From JBMOKT01 sp049323895 (GTDB lineage Bacteria; Bacillota; Peptococcia; Peptococcales; BICA1-8), in the NCBI GenBank assembly GCA_049323895.1, contig JBMOKT010000013.1, positions 62,001 through 126,000 on the forward strand: DNA of 64,000 nt. The letters run 5' to 3'. Numbering within the stretch: position 1 is the first letter of the stretch; the number at the start of each line of letters is the position of its first letter. Below are positions 1 to 6,586 of the stretch, in pieces. The notes beneath the pieces were generated by a model. That model made no database searches. It saw only the letters and a list, made by a program, of their open reading frames with translations, and was not told where the DNA came from. A program made the translations under genes and the position numbers.

Positions 1-300
1 ACAGACAAAGCCCAGAAAAATGTTAAAGACGGAAAAAATTTAACCGATAGCTTTAGGGAGGGGAAAGTTTTTCCTCCCATGGTGATTCAAATGATGGCTG
101 TGGGTGAGCAGTCGGGCAACCTGGATGAACTCTTAGTGAAGGTCAGCGATTATTATGATGCAGAAGTTGCCGAAGCAACAGAAAGACTACCCAAATTGAT
201 TGAGCCTGTGCTGATTGTCATCTTGGGTGTTGTAGTGGGTGCAATTGTCATGGGGGTACTGCTGCCTATGTTTAGTGTGATGAACTCGATCGGAGCGTAG
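1..300 (+). CDS. pilC: Type IV pilus inner-membrane platform protein PilC, C-terminal fragment
   Basis: The reading frame is open from the first base, so this is the last 99 residues of a gene that begins outside the window. It matches the C-terminal half of the GspF/PilC family: an acidic GEQSGNLDELL motif followed by a helix and a long terminal membrane segment (about residues 69-95). PilC is the inner-membrane platform that couples the PilB/PilT motors to pilin assembly. The pilin genes that follow and pilM-N-O further on support the call. A GC-rich hairpin begins at its stop codon. Confidence 0.93.
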   Translation, partial: TDKAQKNVKDGKNLTDSFREGKVFPPMVIQMMAVGEQSGNLDELLVKVSDYYDAEVAEATERLPKLIEPVLIVILGVVVGAIVMGVLLPMFSVMNSIGA

Positions 301-318
301 CCGCCGACGGCGGCTAGA
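298..318 (+). terminator. GC-rich hairpin at the pilC stop codon
   Basis: An 8-bp perfect stem (TAGCCGCC / GGCGGCTA, loop GAC) starts at the pilC stop codon. No real T-run follows, so this may be a weak terminator or an RNA-stabilising hairpin. It lies directly beside the left arm of the inverted repeat at 313-445. Confidence 0.35.
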
Positions 319-445
319 TTTCGCTGACGCTAGATTAATAAATTAACATTTATAGATTTCGCTTCGCTAGACTAAAAAGAATATTTTAAAGTGTTTTCAA
401 TCTAGTGCAGCTTGTCTGCACGAAATCTTAATCTAACGAAGTGGA
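313..445 (+). repeat. Left arm of long inverted repeat bracketing the pilin cassette
   Basis: This stretch of about 133 bp is an imperfect inverted copy of 4262-4396. Three blocks are nearly identical: one around CGCTGACGCTAGATT, one around CGCTTCGCTAGA, and one around AATCTAGTGCAGCTTG with the following TGCACGAAATCTTAATCTAACGAAGTG stretch. The linkers between blocks have diverged. The AGATT/AATCT pentamer recurs at every block edge. The third block contains a perfect 6-bp hairpin (GTGCAG / CTGCAC). The two arms enclose all prepilin genes and the ComFB gene. Confidence 0.85.
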
Positions 446-486
446 ATATTAGTTTTGAAAAAACTATTAAAAGGAGGTGAAAAAGA

Positions 487-858
487 ATGCAATTTATCTG
501 GAAAAGAATGAAAAAGAATCAAAAGGGTTTTACACTAGTTGAATTATTGGTTGTTGTTGTAATTTTAGGTATTTTAGCTACATTGGCAATGCAGTCCATT
601 GGTGATAGATCTGATGATGCAAGAAAAGCAAAAGCAGATGCAGATTTAAGAACTCTCTTATCAGCGATAGAATTATATAGGGTTGATACAGGTGCTTATC
701 CTGCAACACTATCTGGACTTACAAGTGCTTTAGTACCTAATTATTTAAAAACTTTGCCCAATGTAACTACATATACTGTAACCAGTGGTGAAATTGACGA
801 AATAGTAGTAACCGAGGGTAGTGGTGGTGCAGCAAAAACTGCAACATTTAATCCTTAA
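487..858 (+). CDS. pilA: Major type IV prepilin (GspG/PilA-like)
   Basis: This 123-residue protein has a class III signal: a short basic leader, then the KG^FTLVELLVVVVILGILATLA cleavage and hydrophobic stretch with Glu at +5 of the mature protein. The C-terminal domain resembles the GspG pseudopilin fold (ADADLRTLLSAIELYRVDTGAYP). It should be cleaved by the prepilin peptidase encoded next and assembled as the main pilus subunit. A very strong AAAGGAGGTGA ribosome site precedes the ATG. A hairpin with a T-run follows the gene, which would let it be expressed above the minor pilins. Confidence 0.92.
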   Translation: MQFIWKRMKKNQKGFTLVELLVVVVILGILATLAMQSIGDRSDDARKAKADADLRTLLSAIELYRVDTGAYPATLSGLTSALVPNYLKTLPNVTTYTVTSGEIDEIVVTEGSGGAAKTATFNP

Positions 859-867
859 TTATTAATA

Positions 868-905
868 GCAAGGACTCATTATGGGTCCTTGCCATTCCCT
901 TTTTT
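868..905 (+). terminator. Hairpin and T-run between pilA and pilD (terminator or attenuator)
   Basis: GCAAGGACT at 868-876 pairs with GGGTCCTTGC at 883-892 around a 6-nt loop. It is followed by CATTCCCTTTTTT. Partial termination here would raise pilin mRNA relative to the downstream processing and minor pilin genes. The pilD ribosome site lies just after the T-run. Confidence 0.65.
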
Positions 906-918
906 GAGAGGAAATAAT

Positions 919-1665
919 ATGGAATATATAATAGCCTTTGTATTCGGCATAACAATAGGGAGTTTTTTAAATGTCTGTATCTACAGGCTGCCCAGGGGGG
1001 AGAGTATAGTCCACCCGCCGTCCCATTGTCCCGGCTGTAATTATCAGTTGAAAGCATGGGATTTAGTACCTCTATTCAGCTATGTGTTTTTAGGCGGCAA
1101 ATGCCGCAATTGTGGTATCAGGATATCGGCGAGATATCCTCTTATTGAATTATTGACAGGTATGATGTTTGTGTTGGTTGTAGATAAATTTGGCTTTAAT
1201 TTAGAGGGTCTATTCTATTGTTTATTTGGCGCTGCCCTGTTGGTGGTTACCTTCATTGATCTTGAACATTTCCTGATTCCCAATAGTGTTGTTCTGTTTA
1301 TTATTATATTGGGCATAGGTTTTCATATATTTGTCAGGTCCTTCAGTGTTATAAATGCTGCGGCTTCTTTTTTGGGTGCGGGATTATTTTTCCTGCTGCT
1401 GTTCATCCTTTCCCGGGGAGGCATGGGAGGAGGGGATGTCAAGCTTGCGGCAGCCTTAGGGCTGTGGCTGGGCTGGCCGGACATTGCACTGGCGGTTTTT
1501 TTAGGTTCATTGGCTGGCACTCTTATCAGCATTCCCTTGATATTATTTAAAATAAGAAGCAGAAGGGACCCTATTCCCTATGGGCCTTTTTTGGTTTTAG
1601 GGACAATAATTGCCCTGGGGGCGGGAGATGGGATATGGCAATGGTATCTAAATCTTATATTTTAA
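919..1665 (+). CDS. pilD: Prepilin peptidase / N-methyltransferase (A24 family)
   Basis: This 248-residue polytopic membrane aspartyl protease cleaves class III prepilin leaders and N-methylates the new terminus. The cytoplasmic zinc-binding cysteines are present (C37, C40, C62, C65). The two catalytic aspartates are D114 (in FIDLEH) and D173 (in GMGGGDVKL). The ATG at 919 was chosen because GAGAGGAAAT sits just upstream; an in-frame ATG at 889 has no ribosome site and falls in the preceding hairpin. The end overlaps the next pilin gene by 31 nt. Confidence 0.95.
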   Translation: MEYIIAFVFGITIGSFLNVCIYRLPRGESIVHPPSHCPGCNYQLKAWDLVPLFSYVFLGGKCRNCGIRISARYPLIELLTGMMFVLVVDKFGFNLEGLFYCLFGAALLVVTFIDLEHFLIPNSVVLFIIILGIGFHIFVRSFSVINAAASFLGAGLFFLLLFILSRGGMGGGDVKLAAALGLWLGWPDIALAVFLGSLAGTLISIPLILFKIRSRRDPIPYGPFLVLGTIIALGAGDGIWQWYLNLIF

Positions 1666-2105
1666 AACAGGAAAAAGGCTTTACAATAATTGAACTGGTG
1701 TTGGTAGTGGTTATACTGGGTATTTTAGCAACATTGGTTTATCCCAGTGCCTCGGATATAATCAGCAGCCAGCGCCTGCAGAGCACTGCCAAGGAAATTC
1801 TATCGGATTTGCGTATCGCACAGCAGTTGGCCATTAGTAAGGAAAATAATACGCGGATAATTTTTAATAATAGTAGCAGCACCCCGCCTAATACTTACTT
1901 TGTAAAGAACGTGACAGCAAATGAGACTATTAAAGAAGCAACTCTTCCTCCGGGTATTACTATAAATACCTCCAAGATTATTGATTTTAATATTGTAGGT
2001 ACTACTCAAAATGACACTATTACACTGAAAAATACTAAGGGGGAGACCTTATTTGTGGTTGTTTATATGAAAGGGCGTTTTAGGATTACTGAGATTGAAC
2101 CCTAG
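1635..2105 (+). CDS. Minor pilin / pseudopilin, GspH-like
   Basis: This 156-residue protein has a class III signal (QEKG^FTIIELVLVVVILGILATLV) and a C-terminal beta-rich GspH/FimT-like domain, with SSQRLQSTAKEILSDLRIAQQLAI after the helix. It is likely a minor pilin that primes pilus assembly. It starts inside pilD, so the two are translationally coupled. An ATG two codons later (1641) is an equally possible start. Confidence 0.85.
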   Translation: MAMVSKSYILKQEKGFTIIELVLVVVILGILATLVYPSASDIISSQRLQSTAKEILSDLRIAQQLAISKENNTRIIFNNSSSTPPNTYFVKNVTANETIKEATLPPGITINTSKIIDFNIVGTTQNDTITLKNTKGETLFVVVYMKGRFRITEIEP

Positions 2106-2117
2106 GAAGGTGTTTTT

Positions 2118-2474
2118 ATGGATAATGAAAAGGGAATGACATTGGTTGAACTTATGGTAGCAGTAGTAATTATTTCCCTGGCCTTGATAACTATGCTGGA
2201 TATGTTTGATTTAGGGATTAACACTACTTCCAAAGCGGAAAAGGAAACAAAGGCAGTGCAGCTGGCCCAGCAAAAAATTGAGGAGGCTAAATACCTGCTT
2301 AATAACGGACAGCCTGCTGCTATTTCCAGGGTGCCCTTTCCTGAGCCTGAAAATGAAGGCTATGACTACGAAGTCATGGTGGAGGATTTCACGGGATTAA
2401 AAGAAATTAAGGTTGTGGTTTACTATGAAAATAAAAATGTTGTTCTTGTAACCAAGTTAGGTGACCAGCGATGA
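2118..2474 (+). CDS. Minor pilin, GspI/PilV-like
   Basis: This 118-residue protein has a short leader cleaved after EKG, giving mature MTLVELMVAVVIISLALITML. The hydrophobic helix is followed by AVQLAQQKIEEAKYL, typical of PilV/GspI minor pilins. AGGAAGG precedes the ATG. It overlaps the next gene by 4 nt (ATGA), indicating a coupled minor-pilin operon. Its exact family (PilV or GspI) is inferred from size and gene order. Confidence 0.82.
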   Translation: MDNEKGMTLVELMVAVVIISLALITMLDMFDLGINTTSKAEKETKAVQLAQQKIEEAKYLLNNGQPAAISRVPFPEPENEGYDYEVMVEDFTGLKEIKVVVYYENKNVVLVTKLGDQR

Positions 2475-2995
2475 AGGATAATAAAGGATTTACCTTAATA
2501 GAAGCAATAATTGTTATCACCATCTTATCCTTAATTGTCGCTGCCTTAAGCGGCTTGTTTGAATCAAGCATGCGCTCCTGGAGCAAGGTTAATAACCAGG
2601 CTGAGCTGCAGCACAACCTGAGATTTGCCATAAATCAGATAACAGCCGATATAAAAAACAGCAGAGGAATAGTCGTCGGCAGCAGCGAGAATGTAATAAT
2701 ACTGCAAATGTCCGACTCTGATACAATCAAATATGGGTTGAAGACAGATAATTTAGCTTCAGAGCATCCCTACGACTTAGAAGGTATGGTTCTCTATATG
2801 GAGAAAAACGGCGGCAACCAGGAGCCGGTTGCTAATTTTATTGCCGGTCTGGAATTTAGTTATAACAATATAAATTTTAGTGAAGCTACCTATGTTAAGG
2901 TGAAAATAGAAGGTATGACAAACAGCGGTAAAAATACAGTTTATGAATCAGGAGCTGAGGTCAAATGGAAGAGTTTCGGTTCCTTAACTCAATAA
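2471..2995 (+). CDS. Minor pilin, GspJ/PilW-like
   Basis: This 174-residue protein has the prepilin signal KDNKG^FTLIEAIIVITILSLIVAAL followed by a heptad-rich stretch (SMRSWSKVNNQAELQHNLRFAINQITADIKNS), characteristic of GspJ/PilW proteins. It likely joins the initiating minor-pilin complex at the pilus tip. It overlaps the previous gene by 4 nt and the next by 31 nt. Confidence 0.83.
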   Translation: MKDNKGFTLIEAIIVITILSLIVAALSGLFESSMRSWSKVNNQAELQHNLRFAINQITADIKNSRGIVVGSSENVIILQMSDSDTIKYGLKTDNLASEHPYDLEGMVLYMEKNGGNQEPVANFIAGLEFSYNNINFSEATYVKVKIEGMTNSGKNTVYESGAEVKWKSFGSLTQ

Positions 2996-3771
2996 AAAAG
3001 ATGTTGCAGGACCAAAGAGGCATGGTGCTTGTTTTTTCCTTATTAGTATTAATCATGGTAGCTATCTGGGGTGCAGCCACTTTAACCTTAAGCACCAATG
3101 AGTATAAAATCTCCAACAGTTCCAAAAAAGCTGTGCAAGCTTATTATGTGGCAGAAGCAGGATTAGAGGAAGCGATAGCGAAATTAATAGAAAACCCGGA
3201 AAATTTTACGGATTTTGTCGGAAGCTTGGAGACGGGCAGCTATTCCGTTACTAAATCCGGCAGTATACCGGGGATGGTAAGCCTTACCTCCATTGGCATT
3301 ACAGACAATTACCAAAAAACCCTCAAGGGGACTTTTGAGATAGTCTCCAGCGGCATGCCCTCTCTGGAAGACGCTGTTTATAGCTCTGAAGGGGACTTGG
3401 AGTTCGGCAGCAATGAAAAACTTGAGGGCGATGTTTATGCCGGGGGGTCATTAACATTTAATTCTAACAATACTATTAATGGTGACATCTATACGGGAGG
3501 AGAAGGAGAATTTAATTCCAATAATACTATACACGGCAACATATATGTTGCCGGGGGCAAACTGGTATTTAATTCCGAGACGGATATTTATGGCAACCTG
3601 TATGTTAGGGGAGACATTGATTTTCACAACAACACTAACATATATGGCGATATATATTTAATGGGTACTTTAAGTCATCATCAGCATTTTTATATTTCAG
3701 GCAATATCTATTATCACTGGGATGGTCAATTCCCTTCGAAATATGATATAACCTTAACCGATTTAAATTAA
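2965..3771 (+). CDS. PilX-like pilus protein fused to a beta-solenoid tail
   Basis: The protein has 268 residues. Residues 14-75 match the PilX N-terminal domain: QRGMVLVFSLLVLIMVAIWGAATLTL followed by a YYVAEAGLEEAIAKL helix. From about residue 130 there are six tandem 18-19-residue repeats of the form G-D/N-I/V-Y-x-x-G-x-(hydrophobic)-x-F-x-S/N-x-x-x-I, ending in a His-rich repeat. This pattern predicts a right-handed beta-solenoid like those of polymer-forming bactofilin-type domains. The ATG at 2965 lies in the preceding gene behind GAGGTCAA; ATG 3001 is an alternative. It is last in the minor-pilin run, where PilX/GspK-type subunits often sit. Confidence 0.78.
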   Translation: MEEFRFLNSIKKMLQDQRGMVLVFSLLVLIMVAIWGAATLTLSTNEYKISNSSKKAVQAYYVAEAGLEEAIAKLIENPENFTDFVGSLETGSYSVTKSGSIPGMVSLTSIGITDNYQKTLKGTFEIVSSGMPSLEDAVYSSEGDLEFGSNEKLEGDVYAGGSLTFNSNNTINGDIYTGGEGEFNSNNTIHGNIYVAGGKLVFNSETDIYGNLYVRGDIDFHNNTNIYGDIYLMGTLSHHQHFYISGNIYYHWDGQFPSKYDITLTDLN

Positions 3772-3792
3772 TTTAAGTAATGGGGGATTTAT

Positions 3793-4065
3793 ATGAAAAA
3801 ACCTGTTAATTTAACTGAAATCCTGGTGGAACGGGTAGTAGAAGAGCAGTATAAAAAAAGAACAGGGATATGCCCCTGCGATACCTGTAAAGCTGATATT
3901 ATGGCATATGCCCTTAATCAGCTGCCGCCCCGCTATGTAAATACAGACAAGGGTGAGCTTTATGTACGGGCAGGCACTTTAAACAGCCAAATGGCGACTG
4001 ATTTATTAGTGGCAGTGAGCAAAGCTATTGAGCATGTAACTAAGAATCCCAGGCACGTCCAATAA
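3793..4065 (+). CDS. ComFB-domain protein
   Basis: This 90-residue protein matches the late-competence ComFB family. It has the N-terminal NLTEILVERVVEEQYKK helix, a CPCDTCKADIMAYALNQLPPRYV core with three cysteines, and a C-terminal helix. ComFB-domain proteins have been reported as cyclic-dinucleotide receptors acting on type IV pili and competence in cyanobacteria. A regulatory role in this pilus locus is therefore plausible but inferred. GGGGGA precedes the ATG. The stop codon lies inside a 10-bp hairpin. Confidence 0.85.
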   Translation: MKKPVNLTEILVERVVEEQYKKRTGICPCDTCKADIMAYALNQLPPRYVNTDKGELYVRAGTLNSQMATDLLVAVSKAIEHVTKNPRHVQ

Positions 4066-4261
4066 GCAAGCTTATTGGACAGGTAAGCTAATGGGTGACT
4101 TTTGAGGTCAGGTAAAGGTAAGCTCACGGGTTGAGCTTTCGGGACAGGTAAAGGTTGGGTGCATGTAGTACTGCAAGCTGGGCATCCGATGAATGTAAAC
4201 ATACCGGGATGCATCAACTTAAGCGATATTCTGCATGATGCATCCGAAGAAGGGGAGTATT
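4057..4261 (+). repeat. Repeat-rich, hairpin-rich intergenic stretch after comFB
   Basis: No convincing coding frame is present. A perfect 10-bp hairpin (GTCCAATAAG / CTTATTGGAC, 4057-4080) overlaps the comFB stop. It is followed by imperfect direct repeats of about 35 bp, starting GGTAAGCT at 4082 and 4117, with CAGGTAA(AG) recurring at 4080, 4109 and 4145. Then come three copies of GCATCC/GGATGC (near 4182, 4208 and 4238) that can pair in alternative ways. The segment 4221-4245 recurs at 16298-16322 with two mismatches. It may be a structured RNA or a decayed repeat element; I recognise no riboswitch class. Confidence 0.55.
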
Positions 4262-4396
4262 TCACTTCGTTAGATTAAGATTTCGTGCAGGCAAGCTGCA
4301 CTAGATTAAAAACATATATAAGAACCTATTCTTTATAATCTAGCGAAGCGTAATCTTTTAATGTAAATTATAAATCTAGCGTCAGCGTAATCTAAC
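4262..4396 (-). repeat. Right arm of long inverted repeat bracketing the pilin cassette
   Basis: The reverse complement of this stretch aligns along its whole length with 313-445. The three blocks are conserved and the linkers are diverged. It ends 27 nt before the likely pilM start, as the left arm begins 13 nt after the pilC stop. The enclosed segment therefore corresponds to the whole pilin and ComFB block inserted between pilC and pilM. Confidence 0.85.
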
Positions 4397-4423
4397 AACT
4401 AAATGACAGAAAGGGGTAGGGGG

Positions 4424-5293
4424 TTGTTCAAATCAAAAAAGCTTGTAACTGCCCATATAGTGGAAAATACCGTTTATATAGCAGTAGCTTCCTTTAAAAG
4501 TAAAAAATACATACAAGTTGACCACTTAGACCGTTTACCTCTGGATGAAAAAGAACTGGCAAAGTTTGTCGCTGAAAAAAAGCTGAAAAAGAAACAGGTT
4601 CATTTAGCATTGGGGGGCAAACAGATAATAACCCGGGTTATAACTATCCCTGATATTCCCCACAAGGAATTGTCCCAGGCCCTGCAGTGGGAGGTAACAA
4701 AGTATATCCCCATTCCACCTGAGGAGCTTATTTTTGATTACCAGGTACTGGAGAAGTTTGTTGATACCCAGGGAGCCCAGCAGCGGATTTTAATTGTGGC
4801 TGCCAGAAAACAGCTGGTTGAGTCTTATTGTGATATTTTGGCCAAGGCGGGCTTGCGTCCTGCAGTCGTGGATGTGGAAGGGGAGATTCTAAAAAAACTT
4901 TTCCAAACCTGGGGTCAAACATGTACAGAGCCTATGACCTGCTGTATGTTTTTAGAACAAAAAAGGGGTATTTTTTGTTTTCTTAAGGGAGAAAGCTTAT
5001 TTTTTGTGCATAATTTTGAATGGGAGCAGGACATTAACGCAAGACTTGCCTCTGAATACCAACGGGTTGTTACATATCTGCAGCGGCAGTTTCAATTGAA
5101 CAGCCCTGTGGGAATTTATATTTTAGGACCTCTTGCAAATCAACTGATTGAGACACAGCTGCAAGAAGAACTGGGTCTCAATGTCAAATATATGGAATTT
5201 TCTCAGGAACAATGGAAGATAAAAACAAACGGGGAAGAATTTGATTTATCATATACCTTTGCCGTTGCCCTGCATTTACGGGAGGTGGGCTGA
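4424..5293 (+). CDS. pilM: Type IV pilus assembly protein PilM
   Basis: PilM is a cytoplasmic actin-like ATPase-fold protein that binds the N-terminal tail of PilN and forms the inner-membrane alignment complex. Family signatures visible here include the HLALGGKQIITRVITIPDIP segment, then LSQALQWEVTKYIPIPPEELIFDY and the later AARKQLVESYCDILAKAGLRPAVVDVE. I chose the TTG at 4424 (289 aa) because GAAAGGGG sits 7 nt upstream. The ATG at 4403 has no ribosome site and lies against the inverted-repeat arm. pilN begins 1 nt after its stop codon. Confidence 0.92.
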   Translation: MFKSKKLVTAHIVENTVYIAVASFKSKKYIQVDHLDRLPLDEKELAKFVAEKKLKKKQVHLALGGKQIITRVITIPDIPHKELSQALQWEVTKYIPIPPEELIFDYQVLEKFVDTQGAQQRILIVAARKQLVESYCDILAKAGLRPAVVDVEGEILKKLFQTWGQTCTEPMTCCMFLEQKRGIFCFLKGESLFFVHNFEWEQDINARLASEYQRVVTYLQRQFQLNSPVGIYILGPLANQLIETQLQEELGLNVKYMEFSQEQWKIKTNGEEFDLSYTFAVALHLREVG

Positions 5294-5294
5294 A

Positions 5295-5900
5295 TTGGCT
5301 GTCAACCTTTTGCCTCCCAAGTACCGGCCTAAGCCATTGTTGGTTTGGAAGAGGCTGGCGAAAACACTGGTGATATGCCTGTTAATGTTTTCTGCAGGAT
5401 TTTTAGGGGTTAATTATTACTTTTATCGTGCAGGTTTAGTAGAAAAAATGGACAACCTGCAAGCCAATATTGATAATCTAAAACCGGTTTTTGATAAAAT
5501 ACAGGAATATGAAACTACTTTAGCCACTGTCAAAAAGATAGAGCAGGTAGCTGATAAGATTGGCAAAGCCAAACAGGTTTGGTCAGATATTCTGGCAGAT
5601 GTTGCCGGCAGTTTATCGGAAAACATCTGGTTTGTTAAAATATCAAAAAATGAGGACTGGGTTGTTGTAGAAGGAGAGGCCAAGGATTTTACTGCAGTGG
5701 GGGAACTGGCTGTCAGTCTGCGCAAATTGACTTGGTTCCAACAGGTCGATATTGATTTTGTGGAACGGACAAAAGGAAAGATTACCGGTACAACCCAAAA
5801 CAGTATTATCGTAACGGAAAATGTTAAATTTAAAATAACTGCTGTTTTAAAGGAAAATATTAAGTTGTTTTCACCTCCAGAAGGGGGTGGTTCCAAGTGA
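5295..5900 (+). CDS. pilN: Type IV pilus assembly protein PilN
   Basis: This 201-residue bitopic membrane protein has the short cytoplasmic PilM-binding tail AVNLLPPKYRP (compare the family INLLP motif). One transmembrane helix follows (about residues 24-44), then a coiled coil and a periplasmic-type ferredoxin-like domain. The TTG at 5295 is preceded by GGGAGGTGG at 5280-5288. An in-frame ATG at 5241 lies inside pilM and would add residues that displace the conserved tail. It overlaps pilO by 4 nt. Confidence 0.9.
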   Translation: MAVNLLPPKYRPKPLLVWKRLAKTLVICLLMFSAGFLGVNYYFYRAGLVEKMDNLQANIDNLKPVFDKIQEYETTLATVKKIEQVADKIGKAKQVWSDILADVAGSLSENIWFVKISKNEDWVVVEGEAKDFTAVGELAVSLRKLTWFQQVDIDFVERTKGKITGTTQNSIIVTENVKFKITAVLKENIKLFSPPEGGGSK

Positions 5901-6538
5901 TGGATTACTTATCCCATAGGCTTAAGGTAAGAAAACCTATCCTTTACCTTTTATTATTAATTATTTTGCTTTCTTGCTATAACTTTGTGGTCAAGAAAGA
6001 AATCAGCTTTATCCAGGAAACTCGGATGCAGATTGAACAGTTAGATTCTGAGCTTATTTTAATTGAACAAAAGATTAAGGGTATAGAACCCCACAGACTA
6101 AAAGAGATGGAACTGCGTACCAGTGAATTTAAAAGGCAGTATGACTTGGGTCTGGAATCACAGTTAGTCCTCCTTGATGTATCCAAATACGGAACAGAGG
6201 CAGGCTTAGATATACTTTCTTTTGAATCCCAGGAGAGGGTTGATCTGCAGGAATTCAAGCATAGGACATATACCATGGCCTTTAAAGGCAGTTATAGCGA
6301 ATTCCTGTCGTGGCTGAAACTAATGGAGCAAATGCCCTATTATATTAACATAAAAGACCTTTCTATCAATAAACAGATGATTCTTGAAGAAAATAAACAG
6401 CAGGTAATCTCTGAAGAACTTGTTTTCAAAGTTACCATAAATAATATTGCTTTAGAAGGAACTTTAAAATATGAAGAGGCAAATCCTGAATATTTCCGGG
6501 AAGAACCTTTTGAACCAGGTATAGTGAAGGGCAATTAG
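5897..6538 (+). CDS. pilO: Type IV pilus assembly protein PilO-like
   Basis: This 213-residue protein has one N-terminal transmembrane helix (about residues 15-31), a coiled coil (SFIQETRMQIEQLDSELILIEQKI) and a C-terminal ferredoxin-like domain containing the FKGSYSEFLSWLKLMEQMPYYINIKDL stretch typical of PilO. It would pair with PilN on the outer face of the membrane. GTG 5897 and ATG 5900 are adjacent possible starts behind AAGGGGG. It is the last pilus gene before an unrelated set. Confidence 0.87.
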   Translation: MMDYLSHRLKVRKPILYLLLLIILLSCYNFVVKKEISFIQETRMQIEQLDSELILIEQKIKGIEPHRLKEMELRTSEFKRQYDLGLESQLVLLDVSKYGTEAGLDILSFESQERVDLQEFKHRTYTMAFKGSYSEFLSWLKLMEQMPYYINIKDLSINKQMILEENKQQVISEELVFKVTINNIALEGTLKYEEANPEYFREEPFEPGIVKGN

Positions 6539-6586
6539 GTATAAAACTATATAGAAGGGAAAACAATTCTATTTGAGGTGTAAGGA

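Noticed and set aside
4082..4150. CRISPR-like direct repeats
   Set aside because: There are only two or three degenerate ~35-bp units with no distinct spacers and no cas genes in the window.
4081..4246. Cyclic-di-GMP or other known riboswitch upstream of pilM
   Set aside because: I could not find the conserved core of GEMM or other classes that I know, only direct repeats and hairpins.
5423..5896. 157-codon minus-strand ORF opposite pilN
   Set aside because: It is a shadow of pilN in another frame with no ribosome site and no domain; other long minus-strand frames (for example 41160-41756 and 38920-39540) were rejected for the same reason.
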